Shown: positions 35,369-43,686, counted from the stretch's first letter. The stretch: DNA of 64,000 bases from Chitinophaga silvisoli (GCF_003412465.1 NZ_QTJV01000006.1:744001-808000), one strand, 5' to 3'. A program made the numbers and translations. The notes: generated from the sequence alone by a model not told the origin.

Positions 35369-36310
35369 ATGCTAAGTAGGATTGCGGATTCACTATTCTG
35401 GCTGGCCCGTTATATGGAAAGGGCCGAAGGTTTACTAAGAGTTACTGCTACACATTATCTTCTCTCTCTCGACAAAGATGTGAATGGTGCCCTCACCTGG
35501 CAATCTGTACTGGAGACATTCACCACGGCAACACCCGCAGAGATTGAAGCAACAAAAAATCAAACTGCGGAAGCCCTGAAATTATTGCTCACCAGCAATA
35601 GCAACGCCAATTCACTGAAGATGATCATCAGCAAGGCGCGCGAAAATGCGAGAGGGATCCAGGATTATATTACCAAAGAAGTATGGGAGGAAGTCAATTC
35701 CTTTTATCACCTCATTAATCAGCCCACACTGGATAAACGCTTATCCAGTTATGAAGCGGCAGATATGCTGGACCTGTTTACAAGGCATAGTGTATTGTAC
35801 ACAGGTATTACAGATATCACCATGGCAAGGGGTACCGGCTGGGGCTTCATGAATTTGGGTAAATATATCGAGCGCTGCTTTGAGACGATTGTGCTCACGA
35901 ATAAACATTACCAGATCAATCATTATAAGATTCATGAGAGTAAAGACATCATGCAGTGGCGGCAATTGCTCATGTCTCTTTCCGGATATGAACTACATTT
36001 GAAGACTTACCGCTCTTCGGCAGATAATCATGATGTATTGCACCAGGTATTGTTCAATGAAGACTTCCCTCATTCCGTCGTATATTCCCTGGGGCGGATC
36101 GACAGGCACCTGCAGGATGTGACAAAGCGGAACTTCTCTGAAGAAAACGCAGCACTCATGCGCTGTTTTGGCAGGTTGCACAGCAAGGTGAAACACACCG
36201 ACCTGGATACGCTGAACAATCATACCCTTCATCCGTACCTGGAAGAGTTGCGTGGTGAAGTATTGCAGTTTACAAAACTGCTGGGTCAACAATTTTTTTC
36301 TTACGCATAA
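35369..36310 (+). CDS. Alpha-E domain protein (DUF403)
   Basis: All-helical cytosolic protein of 313 residues. Seen: the alpha-E family start LSRIADSLFWLARYMERAEG, a central GWGFMNLGKYIERCFETI, and a C-terminal HTDLDTLNNHTLHPYLEEL. Conserved Glu/Arg pairs recur along the helices. It is found almost always with the permuted ATP-grasp protein, as here (20 bp upstream), and the transglutaminase that follows 11 bp later. It presumably forms part of the same modification complex; its biochemical role is unknown. Confidence 0.93.
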   Translation: MLSRIADSLFWLARYMERAEGLLRVTATHYLLSLDKDVNGALTWQSVLETFTTATPAEIEATKNQTAEALKLLLTSNSNANSLKMIISKARENARGIQDYITKEVWEEVNSFYHLINQPTLDKRLSSYEAADMLDLFTRHSVLYTGITDITMARGTGWGFMNLGKYIERCFETIVLTNKHYQINHYKIHESKDIMQWRQLLMSLSGYELHLKTYRSSADNHDVLHQVLFNEDFPHSVVYSLGRIDRHLQDVTKRNFSEENAALMRCFGRLHSKVKHTDLDTLNNHTLHPYLEELRGEVLQFTKLLGQQFFSYA

Positions 36311-36321
36311 GAGCTTGGATT

Positions 36322-37254
36322 ATGCCAGTTTTCAGAATACATCATATTACCAGATACGAATACGACAGACCGGTCAAAGAGAGTGTGAACGAAATTAAGA
36401 TCTTTCCTTCTCAATGTCCGGGACAGGAGGTATTGCAGCATGACCTTTCTATCACCGGGCATCCGGATGTGCAGACATTTACCGATTACTTTGGGAATAA
36501 GACCGGCGCATTCAACATCCTGGCAGCACACAAGCTGCTGAAAATAGAAAGTAAACTCCTGGTAAGAACCACGGCGACATCCCAGTTACAATTAAATTTC
36601 CATTCAGGGTTTGAGCAATTGCACGATGAGATCCTGGGGAACTTACAATTGCTGGAAATGGCGCGAACTTCCGCAATCGAGGCACAGGAGACGATTAGCG
36701 ATATTATTGCAAAGATTGGTGGCAATAGAAGCGTGGCGGCGGTGACAGAGCATTGCAGTGAATATATCTTCCGGCATTTTAAATACATCAAAGGGATTAC
36801 GAACATTGAAACAACAGTAGATGAGATTTTACAGCACAAAGCGGGCGTGTGCCAGGACTTTGCACACCTCATGTTGCAGATCTTAAGGAGTTGCCAGATT
36901 CCAAGCAGGTATGTGAGTGGATATATTTGTCCGAATAAAGACGGGCTGAGAGGTGAAGGTGCCACGCATGCCTGGGTAGAGGTGTATATACCGGGAACGG
37001 GTTGGGCAGGCATTGACCCGACTAATAATGTGTGGGTGACGAATAAGCATGTGAAGCTGGCGGTGGGCAGGGATTTTAAAGATTGTACGCCTGTGAAAGG
37101 AACCTTCAAGGGGCTGGCCAAACAGCAGCTGTCAGTATTTGTAGCGGTGGGCTATGAGGATGGCTATGTATTTGAGGAACTGAATAATGTGCACCTGCAG
37201 GGGCAACAGGAGGAAGCGCCGCAGCGGGAAGAAGGCGCAGGACAGCAGCAATAA
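36322..37254 (+). CDS. Transglutaminase-like cysteine protease-fold protein
   Basis: Cytosolic protein of 310 residues. Seen: bacterial transglutaminase-like N-terminal domain (1-85, RIHHITRYEYDRPV) and a transglutaminase core with the full catalytic triad C177 (AGVCQDFAHL), H216 (GATHAWVEV) and D232 (GIDPTNN). The C-terminal tail is rich in Gln and Glu. It is the last gene of the ATP-grasp/alpha-E/transglutaminase unit. In several taxa a proteasome-like (Anbu) peptidase accompanies this set; none is present here, since the next gene is convergent. Likely activity is peptide-bond hydrolysis or transfer, possibly removing or attaching the product of the ATP-grasp enzyme (inference). Confidence 0.92.
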   Translation: MPVFRIHHITRYEYDRPVKESVNEIKIFPSQCPGQEVLQHDLSITGHPDVQTFTDYFGNKTGAFNILAAHKLLKIESKLLVRTTATSQLQLNFHSGFEQLHDEILGNLQLLEMARTSAIEAQETISDIIAKIGGNRSVAAVTEHCSEYIFRHFKYIKGITNIETTVDEILQHKAGVCQDFAHLMLQILRSCQIPSRYVSGYICPNKDGLRGEGATHAWVEVYIPGTGWAGIDPTNNVWVTNKHVKLAVGRDFKDCTPVKGTFKGLAKQQLSVFVAVGYEDGYVFEELNNVHLQGQQEEAPQREEGAGQQQ

Positions 37255-37294
37255 CTTGTGCGCCTGCATAAACCGGCCGCAGGCCAATCTCCCG

Positions 37295-37337
37295 GCGAAA
37301 GGAACAATTTTACGCATAGAAAAAATGTTCCTTTCGC
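37295..37337. terminator. Hairpin between convergent genes, probable terminator
   Basis: 12-bp stem GCGAAAGGAACA / TGTTCCTTTCGC with a 19-base loop, located between the transglutaminase stop (37254) and the permease stop (37346). No strong T-run on either side, so strength is uncertain. Confidence 0.55.
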
Positions 37338-37345
37338 TGGAAGAT

Positions 37346-38770
37346 TTAATTTAATAAGGCTTTATTAATTTCAACTTTCCCTTTTCCAAAGAAATAATAC
37401 GCCGGTATCCCTAACAATACAATCAACAATCCCGGCCAGGTATTCTCCCACTTATATACCAGCAATGACAAACAAATAATCGTCGCTGCTATAATATACA
37501 ACATAGGAATAAACGGATACCCAAATGCCTTATACGGTCTCTCTATCTCAGGCCTTGTGCGTCTTAATCTAAAGATCCCCGCAATCGTCAGGATGTAAAA
37601 AATCAACACCACAAAGATCACGTAATCCAGCAACTGCCCGTAGCGCCCACTCAAACACAACAGGGAAGCCCATATACACTGACTCCACAACGCCTTGCCA
37701 GGCACCGCATTCTTATTCAGCAGGCCCATTTGTTTGAAGAACAATCCATCTTTTGCCATGGTAAAACATACGCGGGCACCAGACAGGATCAATCCATTCA
37801 CACAACCAAATGTGGACACCATCAATAATACTGCAATGATCATGGTACCATTGTTCCCAAAGATGCGAACCGCAGCAGCCACCCCTACCCTGTCATTCTC
37901 TGCAAATGCAATTTCATGCAAAGGCAACACCGCCAGGTAAATCAGATTGGTAGCAATGTAAATAGTCGTCACCAGCAGGGTGCCAAAAAACAAACTGCGC
38001 CCGATATTCCGTTCAGGATTTTTAATCTCGCCTGCTATAAAGGTTACATTGTTCCAGCTATCACTACTAAACAGGCCGCCGACCATACTTGCTGCGATAG
38101 CGCCCAGTACAGCAAAGCCGGAATAAGATACCAGCTGCGTTGGTTCCAGTTTATTAAACCCAAACCCGCTCTGCCAGTTGGCATCCCAGACCTGCCTGCT
38201 GGCTGCAAAGCAACCAAACACAATCAGTGCCAGCAAAGCCACAATCTTCGTCAATGTAAAAATTGTCTGTATTAATTTCCCTTCTCTCACACCCCGTGTA
38301 TTCACGAACGTGAGAAATACAATCAGCAAAATAGAGGTAAGCTGTGCAGCGGTGATCTTTACAAATCCCAGGTCTGCCAGTACATTCGTCTCACTCAATA
38401 GGGGAAACCGGAAGGCCGTAAACCTTGCAAAAGCCACGCCCACTGCCGCGATGGTACCAGCCTGTATGACCGTAAAAAAGCTCCAGCCAAACAGGAACCC
38501 TGTGAGGTCATTGAAAGCTTCTTTGAGATATACGTACTGTCCGCCGGCATGGGGAAACATCGCACTCAGTTCACCATAACTCACGGCCGCTGTAATGGTG
38601 AGCACTGCTGTAATCACCCAGATCAGTATCAGCCAGCCGGCCGAGCCTACATTGCGGGTGATATCGGCACTCACGAGAAAGATCCCGGAACCGATCATGG
38701 ATCCTGCTACGATCATTGTAGCATCGAGCAGGCCAAATGAACGTTTAAATGATTTTGGTTGATCTGACAT
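37346..38770 (-). CDS. APC-family amino-acid permease
   Basis: Inner-membrane amino-acid transporter of 474 residues with about 12 hydrophobic helices. Seen: the APC start motif MIVAGSMIGSGIFLVSADI in helix 1, and FLFGWSFFTVIQAGTIAAV. It starts 9 bp after the aldehyde dehydrogenase and is therefore co-transcribed with the last two hydroxyproline-catabolic enzymes. That makes it the probable hydroxyproline or proline-type amino-acid importer (inference). Alternative: a general neutral amino-acid permease. Confidence 0.9.
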   Translation of the reverse strand: MSDQPKSFKRSFGLLDATMIVAGSMIGSGIFLVSADITRNVGSAGWLILIWVITAVLTITAAVSYGELSAMFPHAGGQYVYLKEAFNDLTGFLFGWSFFTVIQAGTIAAVGVAFARFTAFRFPLLSETNVLADLGFVKITAAQLTSILLIVFLTFVNTRGVREGKLIQTIFTLTKIVALLALIVFGCFAASRQVWDANWQSGFGFNKLEPTQLVSYSGFAVLGAIAASMVGGLFSSDSWNNVTFIAGEIKNPERNIGRSLFFGTLLVTTIYIATNLIYLAVLPLHEIAFAENDRVGVAAAVRIFGNNGTMIIAVLLMVSTFGCVNGLILSGARVCFTMAKDGLFFKQMGLLNKNAVPGKALWSQCIWASLLCLSGRYGQLLDYVIFVVLIFYILTIAGIFRLRRTRPEIERPYKAFGYPFIPMLYIIAATIICLSLLVYKWENTWPGLLIVLLGIPAYYFFGKGKVEINKALLN

Positions 38771-38779
38771 AGGTGTTTT

Positions 38780-40228
38780 TTATCTGGTAAATTCATTATC
38801 GACCAGTCTCCATATTCCTAAAGGGTTGGATTTTTTCAATGCATCGGGCAACATACTATCTGTAAAGTTCTGGAAGCATACAGGTCTTACCCAGCGGCGG
38901 ATGGCACTGGTACCCACACTGGTAAAACGGTTATCTGTTGTAGCCGGGTACGGGCCGCCATGCACCATTGCAGCACATACTTCCACACCTGTAGGCGCGT
39001 TGTTCAATATAATCCTGCCTGCTAAAGTAGCCTGCAGGGCGATCATTGATTTGTAAATAGTGGTATCCTTTTCAGTGCCTACTACGGTAGTAGTGAGCTG
39101 GCCTTTCAGGCTCCTCAGTACTTTCTCCAGTTCCTCTTCATCAGCACAGGATACCAGGAGTGAATAAGGGCCAAACAACTCTTCGGCCAGGTGAGGATTT
39201 TGTAAAAACTCCGCACCGGTGGTACGTGCTACTGCCGGCCAGGCTTCTTCTTCCGCAGGTTCCGGTGTTTGTCCGACCAGGCTGACGGCTTCCAGTGAAA
39301 GTATCTTTGCCCTGCCTTTTGAATAGGCTGCATGGATGCCCTTATGCAGCATCTTTGCAGGTGCACTGGCGGAGATGGCACCACCCAGCATGTGCGCAAA
39401 ATTGTCCAGGGCATCGCTTTGAATACCCAGCAATAAACCGGGGTTGGTACAGAATTGGCCCATGCCCAGTGTGATACTTGCTGCAAAGGTTTGTGCCAGT
39501 TGCGGCCCCTGGGTAATCAATGCATCGGGGTAAAATACAACGGGGTTTACACTACCCATTTCTGCGAAGACAGGGATGGGTGTTTCTCTTTGTGACGCGT
39601 ATTGCAACAGTGCTTTACCGCCATTGAAAGAGCCGGTAAATGCCACGCCGGTGGTAGCAGGGTCTATCACCAGGAGCTTCCCGGTTTCATAACCTTCATC
39701 GGCTACATGCTGCACGGTATGCGCAGGCAATCCTGATTTCTCAACGGCTTTGGAAATGGCTGCATATGCTAATAAGGAGGTGCGCGGATGTGCAGGATGT
39801 CCTTTCACGACTACAGTAGCCCCGGCTGCCAGTGCACTAGCTGTATCACCACCGGCGGTAGAAAATGCAAAGGGGAAATTGCTGGCACCAAATACCACCA
39901 CGGGGCCCACGGGCAACAGCATTCTGCGCAGATCGGGTCTGGCAGGTGTGCTTTCAGGGCGGGCGGAGTCGATGACAGCTTCCACCCAGCTGCCTTCTTT
40001 AACCAGTTCAGCAAATAACCTGAGCTGGTTGGTAGTGCGGGTCAGTTCTCCATTCAGGCGCGCGGCAGGCAGATTGGTTTCTTCGCCGGCTGTCTGTACC
40101 ATGGTTTCTCTCTGTGCTTCCAGCTCTGTGGCGATGGTTTCCAGGAATGCAGCACGTACAGCAGGGGTTACCTGTCTGTACGTTTCAAAGGCCTGTGCGG
40201 ACTGCTGCATAATCTTTTGTATCTGCAT
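38780..40228 (-). CDS. Aldehyde dehydrogenase, probable alpha-ketoglutaric semialdehyde (2,5-dioxovalerate) dehydrogenase
   Basis: NAD(P)+-dependent aldehyde dehydrogenase of 482 residues. Seen: K142 in VVKGHPAHP, catalytic E223 (FAEMGSVNPV) and nucleophile C260 (GMGQFCTNPG). The overall sequence is of the KGSADH/2,5-dioxovalerate dehydrogenase group, in which the usual E-L-G-G motif reads E-M-G-S-V-N. Predicted reaction: alpha-ketoglutarate semialdehyde to alpha-ketoglutarate, the last step of hydroxyproline breakdown. It sits between the DapA-like gene (20 bp upstream) and the permease (9 bp downstream), forming one operon. Confidence 0.92.
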   Translation of the reverse strand: MQIQKIMQQSAQAFETYRQVTPAVRAAFLETIATELEAQRETMVQTAGEETNLPAARLNGELTRTTNQLRLFAELVKEGSWVEAVIDSARPESTPARPDLRRMLLPVGPVVVFGASNFPFAFSTAGGDTASALAAGATVVVKGHPAHPRTSLLAYAAISKAVEKSGLPAHTVQHVADEGYETGKLLVIDPATTGVAFTGSFNGGKALLQYASQRETPIPVFAEMGSVNPVVFYPDALITQGPQLAQTFAASITLGMGQFCTNPGLLLGIQSDALDNFAHMLGGAISASAPAKMLHKGIHAAYSKGRAKILSLEAVSLVGQTPEPAEEEAWPAVARTTGAEFLQNPHLAEELFGPYSLLVSCADEEELEKVLRSLKGQLTTTVVGTEKDTTIYKSMIALQATLAGRIILNNAPTGVEVCAAMVHGGPYPATTDNRFTSVGTSAIRRWVRPVCFQNFTDSMLPDALKKSNPLGIWRLVDNEFTR

Positions 40229-40248
40229 GCGATGATTTATTGTAATGG

Positions 40249-41154
40249 TTAATATACGGGCAACTTGGGTCTGTTGGCCAGCGCGGTATTGATCACGGCA
40301 AGGATCTGTTCTCTCTCCTTACCTTCCAGTGGCAGGCGGGGTGCTCTTACAGCTTCGGAACCGAGACCTACCTGTTGCTCTGCCAGTTTAATGTACTGCA
40401 CTAATTTAGGATGTAAATCTAGTTCAAGCAAGGGCAGGAACCAACGATAGATGGCCAGGGCTTCTGCAATCCTGCCGGCCTTGGTGAGGCGATATACCGC
40501 CACGGTCTCTTCAGGGAAGGCACATACCAATCCTCCTACCCAGCCATCGGCACCCAGCATCATCTCTTCCATGGCTAAAGTATCGACACCACAAAGTATT
40601 TTAAAGCGATCCCCGAATCGATTTATCATACGGGTCACATTAGAGACATCCCTGGTAGATTCTTTAACGGCCTGTACGTTAGGATAAGCTTTTAGTTGTT
40701 CAAAGATATCCAGCGTTACTTCGATCTTATAATCTACCGGGTTATTATAGATCATGATAGGCAGGTCGGTAGAAGCGGCTACTGTTTTGAAGAAGGTAGC
40801 GGTTTCCTTTTCATCGCTTTTATAGCGCATGGGTGGCAACAGCATCAGGCCTTTTGCACCCCATTTAGCGGCGGCTTCAGCTTGTTTTACGGCTTCGCTG
40901 GTAGCACCTTCTGCAATGTTGAGTACTACCGGAATTTTACCCTGCACTTTTTCAACTGCATATTTAGTAAGGGTTTCTTTTTCAGCAATGCTGATGGTAC
41001 TGGCTTCGCCCAGTGAGCCCCCGAGGATTACGCCGTCGATACCGGCCGCTACCTGGGCATCCAGATTCTTACCAAACAGAGGGAGGTCTAATTCATCTGA
41101 TGGTGTAAACTTGGTGGTAAATGCAGGAAATATTCCTTTCCATTCAATAGCCAT
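40249..41154 (-). CDS. DapA-family lyase, probable delta1-pyrroline-4-hydroxy-2-carboxylate deaminase
   Basis: Class I Schiff-base TIM-barrel enzyme of 301 residues. Seen: Schiff-base lysine K164 (AVKESTRDV), partner tyrosine Y136 (IMIYNNPVDY), and a GGSLGEAS loop in place of the GTTGE of true DapA, arguing against dihydrodipicolinate synthase. Beside a KGSA dehydrogenase and with a hydroxyproline epimerase in the region, it fits the deaminase that converts the pyrroline intermediate to alpha-ketoglutarate semialdehyde. It is the first gene of the three-gene operon and is divergent from the AraC regulator. Confidence 0.9.
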   Translation of the reverse strand: MAIEWKGIFPAFTTKFTPSDELDLPLFGKNLDAQVAAGIDGVILGGSLGEASTISIAEKETLTKYAVEKVQGKIPVVLNIAEGATSEAVKQAEAAAKWGAKGLMLLPPMRYKSDEKETATFFKTVAASTDLPIMIYNNPVDYKIEVTLDIFEQLKAYPNVQAVKESTRDVSNVTRMINRFGDRFKILCGVDTLAMEEMMLGADGWVGGLVCAFPEETVAVYRLTKAGRIAEALAIYRWFLPLLELDLHPKLVQYIKLAEQQVGLGSEAVRAPRLPLEGKEREQILAVINTALANRPKLPVY

Positions 41155-41174
41155 AGACTGTGTATTTTTTTTTC

Positions 41175-41182
41175 CAAAAATA
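41175..41182 (-). promoter_or_regulatory. Candidate -7 box TATTTTTG of the DapA-like/ALDH/permease operon
   Basis: Matches TAnnTTTG on the minus strand 20 bp before the DapA-like ATG. No TTG at the expected -33 position. Confidence 0.35.
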
Positions 41183-41297
41183 TCTACTAGGATGTAAGAG
41201 GGCCGCTCTGATAGTAATCAATTATACGTAAATTTTAACCTCTTTGACTGAGGGGCGATTGCAATAACTGCGGTATGCGGGGCCTGGTTACAATGCC

Positions 41298-41333
41298 AGT
41301 GTGCACGATAGTATCTGTACAGTGTGCGACCAT
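41298..41333. promoter_or_regulatory. Direct repeat AGTGTGC(A/G)(C/A)..., candidate AraC-regulator site
   Basis: AGTGTGCACGAT at 41298 and AGTGTGCGACCAT at 41321, 23 bp apart, about two helical turns on the same DNA face. This is the geometry used by AraC-family activators, and an AraC-family gene lies immediately to the right. Confidence 0.4.
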
Positions 41334-41632
41334 GCTTCTACTGCCTGAAACATGGTACCGGCAATAGCTACAAAATACGATAATCCGGATTTTAGCAATC
41401 ATTGCCCGGATATTAACCTGTGTAGGTTTAATATTATGAAATTTGGGTTAAAATATGTAATATTGAGTGGACGAAATTTTAATTGTGTAAATAACACTCA
41501 TTACTGCCCGAAAGACGGGATCAACCAAAAGGCCAGAATCAGAATTAACGCAACTGAAGGAGGGATTTCTACTTTTTACCTGTAAACAATTTTTGCAAGT
41601 ACCTGCTTGCTGTGACTTAAAACTACCTTACG

Positions 41633-42508
41633 ATGAAAGTGTTACAGTTTACTATACCTGTTCCGCTGGACAAATCGATCATTGTTCAAAAAGATGTGTT
41701 GCCGTTTTTCTATCCTCATCTGCACAGGCACCAGGAGATCCAGATGAGCTGGATCCAGCAGGGAGAAGGCACCCTTGTGGCGGACAATAATATGCATGCA
41801 TTCAGGCCGAATGACATTTTCTGGCTGGGAGCCAATCAACCGCATATCTTTAAAAGTGAGGCATCGTATTTTCAGCCGAAGAGCAGGAAGAAAATAGTGG
41901 CGTTGGTAATCTTCTTTAATCCGAACGGGGAACTGGCATCGCTGTTTAACCTGCCGGAGACGAAGTTGCTGAAGAACTTTATTATGCAGAGCCAGTCGGG
42001 GTTTAAGGTACCCCCGGCGTATACTGCGGAGGTATCGAGCAAGATGATGCAGATTACGAACAGTAGTGGAACGGACCAGTTGCTGCAGTTTGTAGACCTG
42101 TTAAAACAGTTGTCCGGCTATGCAGATATGACCCCGCTGGCCACGGCGCAGAAGAGCCAGATGGTGAGTGAGCATGAGGGCATCAGGATCGGGAATATTT
42201 ATAATTACATTATGCAGAATTATGATAAGCCGATTACACTGGAGGATGCGGCAAAGCAGGCGCATATGACACCACAGGCATTTTGCAGGTTCTTCAAGAA
42301 GCATACGCTGCATACCTTTGTATCATTCTTAAATGAAGTGAGGATTAATGAGGCGTGTAAGAAGCTGACGGATGGTGCGTTTGACAATATTGCGACGGTA
42401 GCTTATACCTGCGGGTTTAATAGTATAACGAATTTCAACAGGGTGTTTAAGACGGTGACGACACAGTCGCCGAGTGAATATATGACGAGTTATTTTCAGA
42501 GTGTATGA
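41633..42508 (+). CDS. AraC-family transcriptional regulator
   Basis: One-component regulator of 291 residues. Seen: N-terminal cupin-like sensor domain (about 1-160, HLHRHQEIQMSWIQQGEGTL, NDIFWLGANQPHIF) and a C-terminal double helix-turn-helix (about 190-288, ITLEDAAKQAHMTPQAFCRFFKKHT ... VAYTCGFNSITNFNRVFK). It is divergent from the DapA-like/ALDH/permease operon across a 478-bp gap, so it is the likely hydroxyproline-responsive regulator of that operon (inference). A strong terminator follows the stop. Confidence 0.92.
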   Translation: MKVLQFTIPVPLDKSIIVQKDVLPFFYPHLHRHQEIQMSWIQQGEGTLVADNNMHAFRPNDIFWLGANQPHIFKSEASYFQPKSRKKIVALVIFFNPNGELASLFNLPETKLLKNFIMQSQSGFKVPPAYTAEVSSKMMQITNSSGTDQLLQFVDLLKQLSGYADMTPLATAQKSQMVSEHEGIRIGNIYNYIMQNYDKPITLEDAAKQAHMTPQAFCRFFKKHTLHTFVSFLNEVRINEACKKLTDGAFDNIATVAYTCGFNSITNFNRVFKTVTTQSPSEYMTSYFQSV

Positions 42509-42514
42509 TATTGA

Positions 42515-42546
42515 CAAACCCGCTATTGATGGCGGGTTTGGTTTTT
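42515..42546 (+). terminator. Intrinsic terminator of the AraC gene
   Basis: CAAACCCGC, 8-base loop, GCGGGTTTG followed by GTTTTTAT, 7 bp after the stop. Confidence 0.88.
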
Positions 42547-42572
42547 ATAGGTCTTATAGTTCAGATCCGGGA

Positions 42573-43031
42573 TTACTTTTTCTGCTGGTCCCTTTCTGCT
42601 CTTTGTCTTTTCCGATTTCTTTCTCTTGCATTCCTGACATCTTTTCTTCTTGCCGCTACCAGGATTGCAATAGCGATTATTATAAATATTCCCCGTACAA
42701 CAAACGAATCTCCCCCTGATTCATATCCATACAGGATGATATCCTCATCAGGCAGGTATTTCATCGTCACCTCGTCATTGATCCGATGGGTAAAATAAAA
42801 CTCCTCGCTTACCTCCCGCTCCATATGCACCCCGGCACCTATAAACGCTGCATAATAATCATCTCCCATCCGAAAATGCTCCACCTTACGCAGCTTACTG
42901 ATCTTCATCTCTACCTTCATCCCTTTCTTTGCCACCTTAAATACCTTCAGCTCTTTTCTTAAACCAATACAAGTCAGCAAAATAATGAATATACTAAGCG
43001 GTAAAAAAGTTAACAAAAGAGATTTCTTCAT
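42573..43031 (-). CDS. Hypothetical two-TM protein (DUF3592-like), paralogue 1
   Basis: 152 residues: N-terminal transmembrane helix (about 4-24), an exported beta-rich middle domain of about 75 residues containing INDEVTMKYLPDEDIILYG, a second helix (about 112-130) and a very basic cytoplasmic tail (RRKDVRNARERNRKRQRAE). Closely related to the next two genes. The topology and V-x-Y-x-P-x-D pattern recall DUF3592 membrane proteins. Function unknown. Last gene of a run starting with a lipoprotein at 44605. Confidence 0.75.
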   Translation of the reverse strand: MKKSLLLTFLPLSIFIILLTCIGLRKELKVFKVAKKGMKVEMKISKLRKVEHFRMGDDYYAAFIGAGVHMEREVSEEFYFTHRINDEVTMKYLPDEDIILYGYESGGDSFVVRGIFIIIAIAILVAARRKDVRNARERNRKRQRAERDQQKK

Positions 43032-43047
43032 AACAATGAATTTATAA

Positions 43048-43551
43048 TTATAAGTTGTCCATATTTCCTGACATACCTCTTCTACGGTGTCTTTTATGAT
43101 GCCTTCTGCGAAGCCTTCTTAACCTGGCTTCTTCACTCCATCTCTTCTTATTCCTGATATCCACTTTCCATGCAACTATTAACATTCCTATCGCCAGCAG
43201 GATTAATACACTTCTTACTACATATGGCGATTTCCTTTGTTCATCTGCATACAGGATCACACTTTCATGCGGCAGGTATTTCATCCACACCTCATCATTG
43301 ATCTGATGTACTTTGTAAAACTCTTCACTCACTTTCCGCGTTCTTTGTACACCGGCCCCTGAAAACGTTGCATAAATATTCATCCCTTCCATCCCTGAAC
43401 CGAAATACCAGGCACTGATCTTTGTGTGGATAGGAATACCTTTGGTGGCTACTCTGAATTTCGCAAGGTCCATCCGCAAATCCATAAAACTCAGTAAAAA
43501 TATAAGAATGCTGACAGGTAAGACCAGCCGGAAAAAGATAATATTTTTCAT
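43048..43551 (-). CDS. Hypothetical two-TM protein (DUF3592-like), paralogue 2
   Basis: 167 residues with the same plan as the neighbouring paralogue: helix about 8-25, middle domain with INDEVWMKYLPHESVILYADE, helix about 114-132, basic tail with RRLRRRHHKRHRRR. It lies 16 bp upstream of paralogue 1. Alignment over the middle domain is obvious by eye (VSEEFY-HQINDEV-MKYLP), showing tandem duplication. Function unknown. Confidence 0.75.
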   Translation of the reverse strand: MKNIIFFRLVLPVSILIFLLSFMDLRMDLAKFRVATKGIPIHTKISAWYFGSGMEGMNIYATFSGAGVQRTRKVSEEFYKVHQINDEVWMKYLPHESVILYADEQRKSPYVVRSVLILLAIGMLIVAWKVDIRNKKRWSEEARLRRLRRRHHKRHRRRGMSGNMDNL

Positions 43552-43596
43552 AAATTCATTTGTCGTGGGGTGAAGGCTCTGCTTTCATTCAATCAG

Positions 43597-43686
43597 CTTA
43601 TTGAGATATCCTATGCCGCATTTCCCTGCGGCTTCGATCACCTTATTGAGACAACCTACGCCGCATTGCTCTACGGCTTCGAATGA
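43597..43686. repeat. Imperfect tandem copy of a gene 3' end (about 44 bp x 2)
   Basis: 43597-43640 and 43642-43686 are two diverged copies of one sequence. Read on the minus strand both encode R-S-R-R-x-M-R-x-R-x-S-Q-stop; the second is the true end of paralogue 3, and the first lies beyond its stop. It looks like the leftover 3' end of a lost fourth paralogue. Confidence 0.75.

Larger units (their letters stand above)
41155..41632. other. Divergent regulatory region between the hydroxyproline operon and its AraC regulator
   Basis: 478 bases without a convincing gene. It contains the -7-like box TATTTTTG on the minus strand (41175-41182) and a pair of AGTGTGC direct repeats (41298 and 41321). 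The short frame near 41352-41585 has no start context or composition arguing for a gene. Confidence 0.7.

Noticed and set aside
40249..41154. True dihydrodipicolinate synthase (dapA)
   Set aside because: The GTTGE loop is replaced and the gene is co-transcribed with a KGSA-type dehydrogenase and a permease, not with lysine genes.
41352..41585. 77-codon open frame between the DapA-like and AraC genes
   Set aside because: Composition rich in Asn, Cys and Lys without domain features, located inside a regulatory region; more likely chance in AT-rich DNA.
43597..43686. CRISPR-like or satellite repeat
   Set aside because: Only two diverged copies with no spacer; reading frame shows it is a duplicated gene end.
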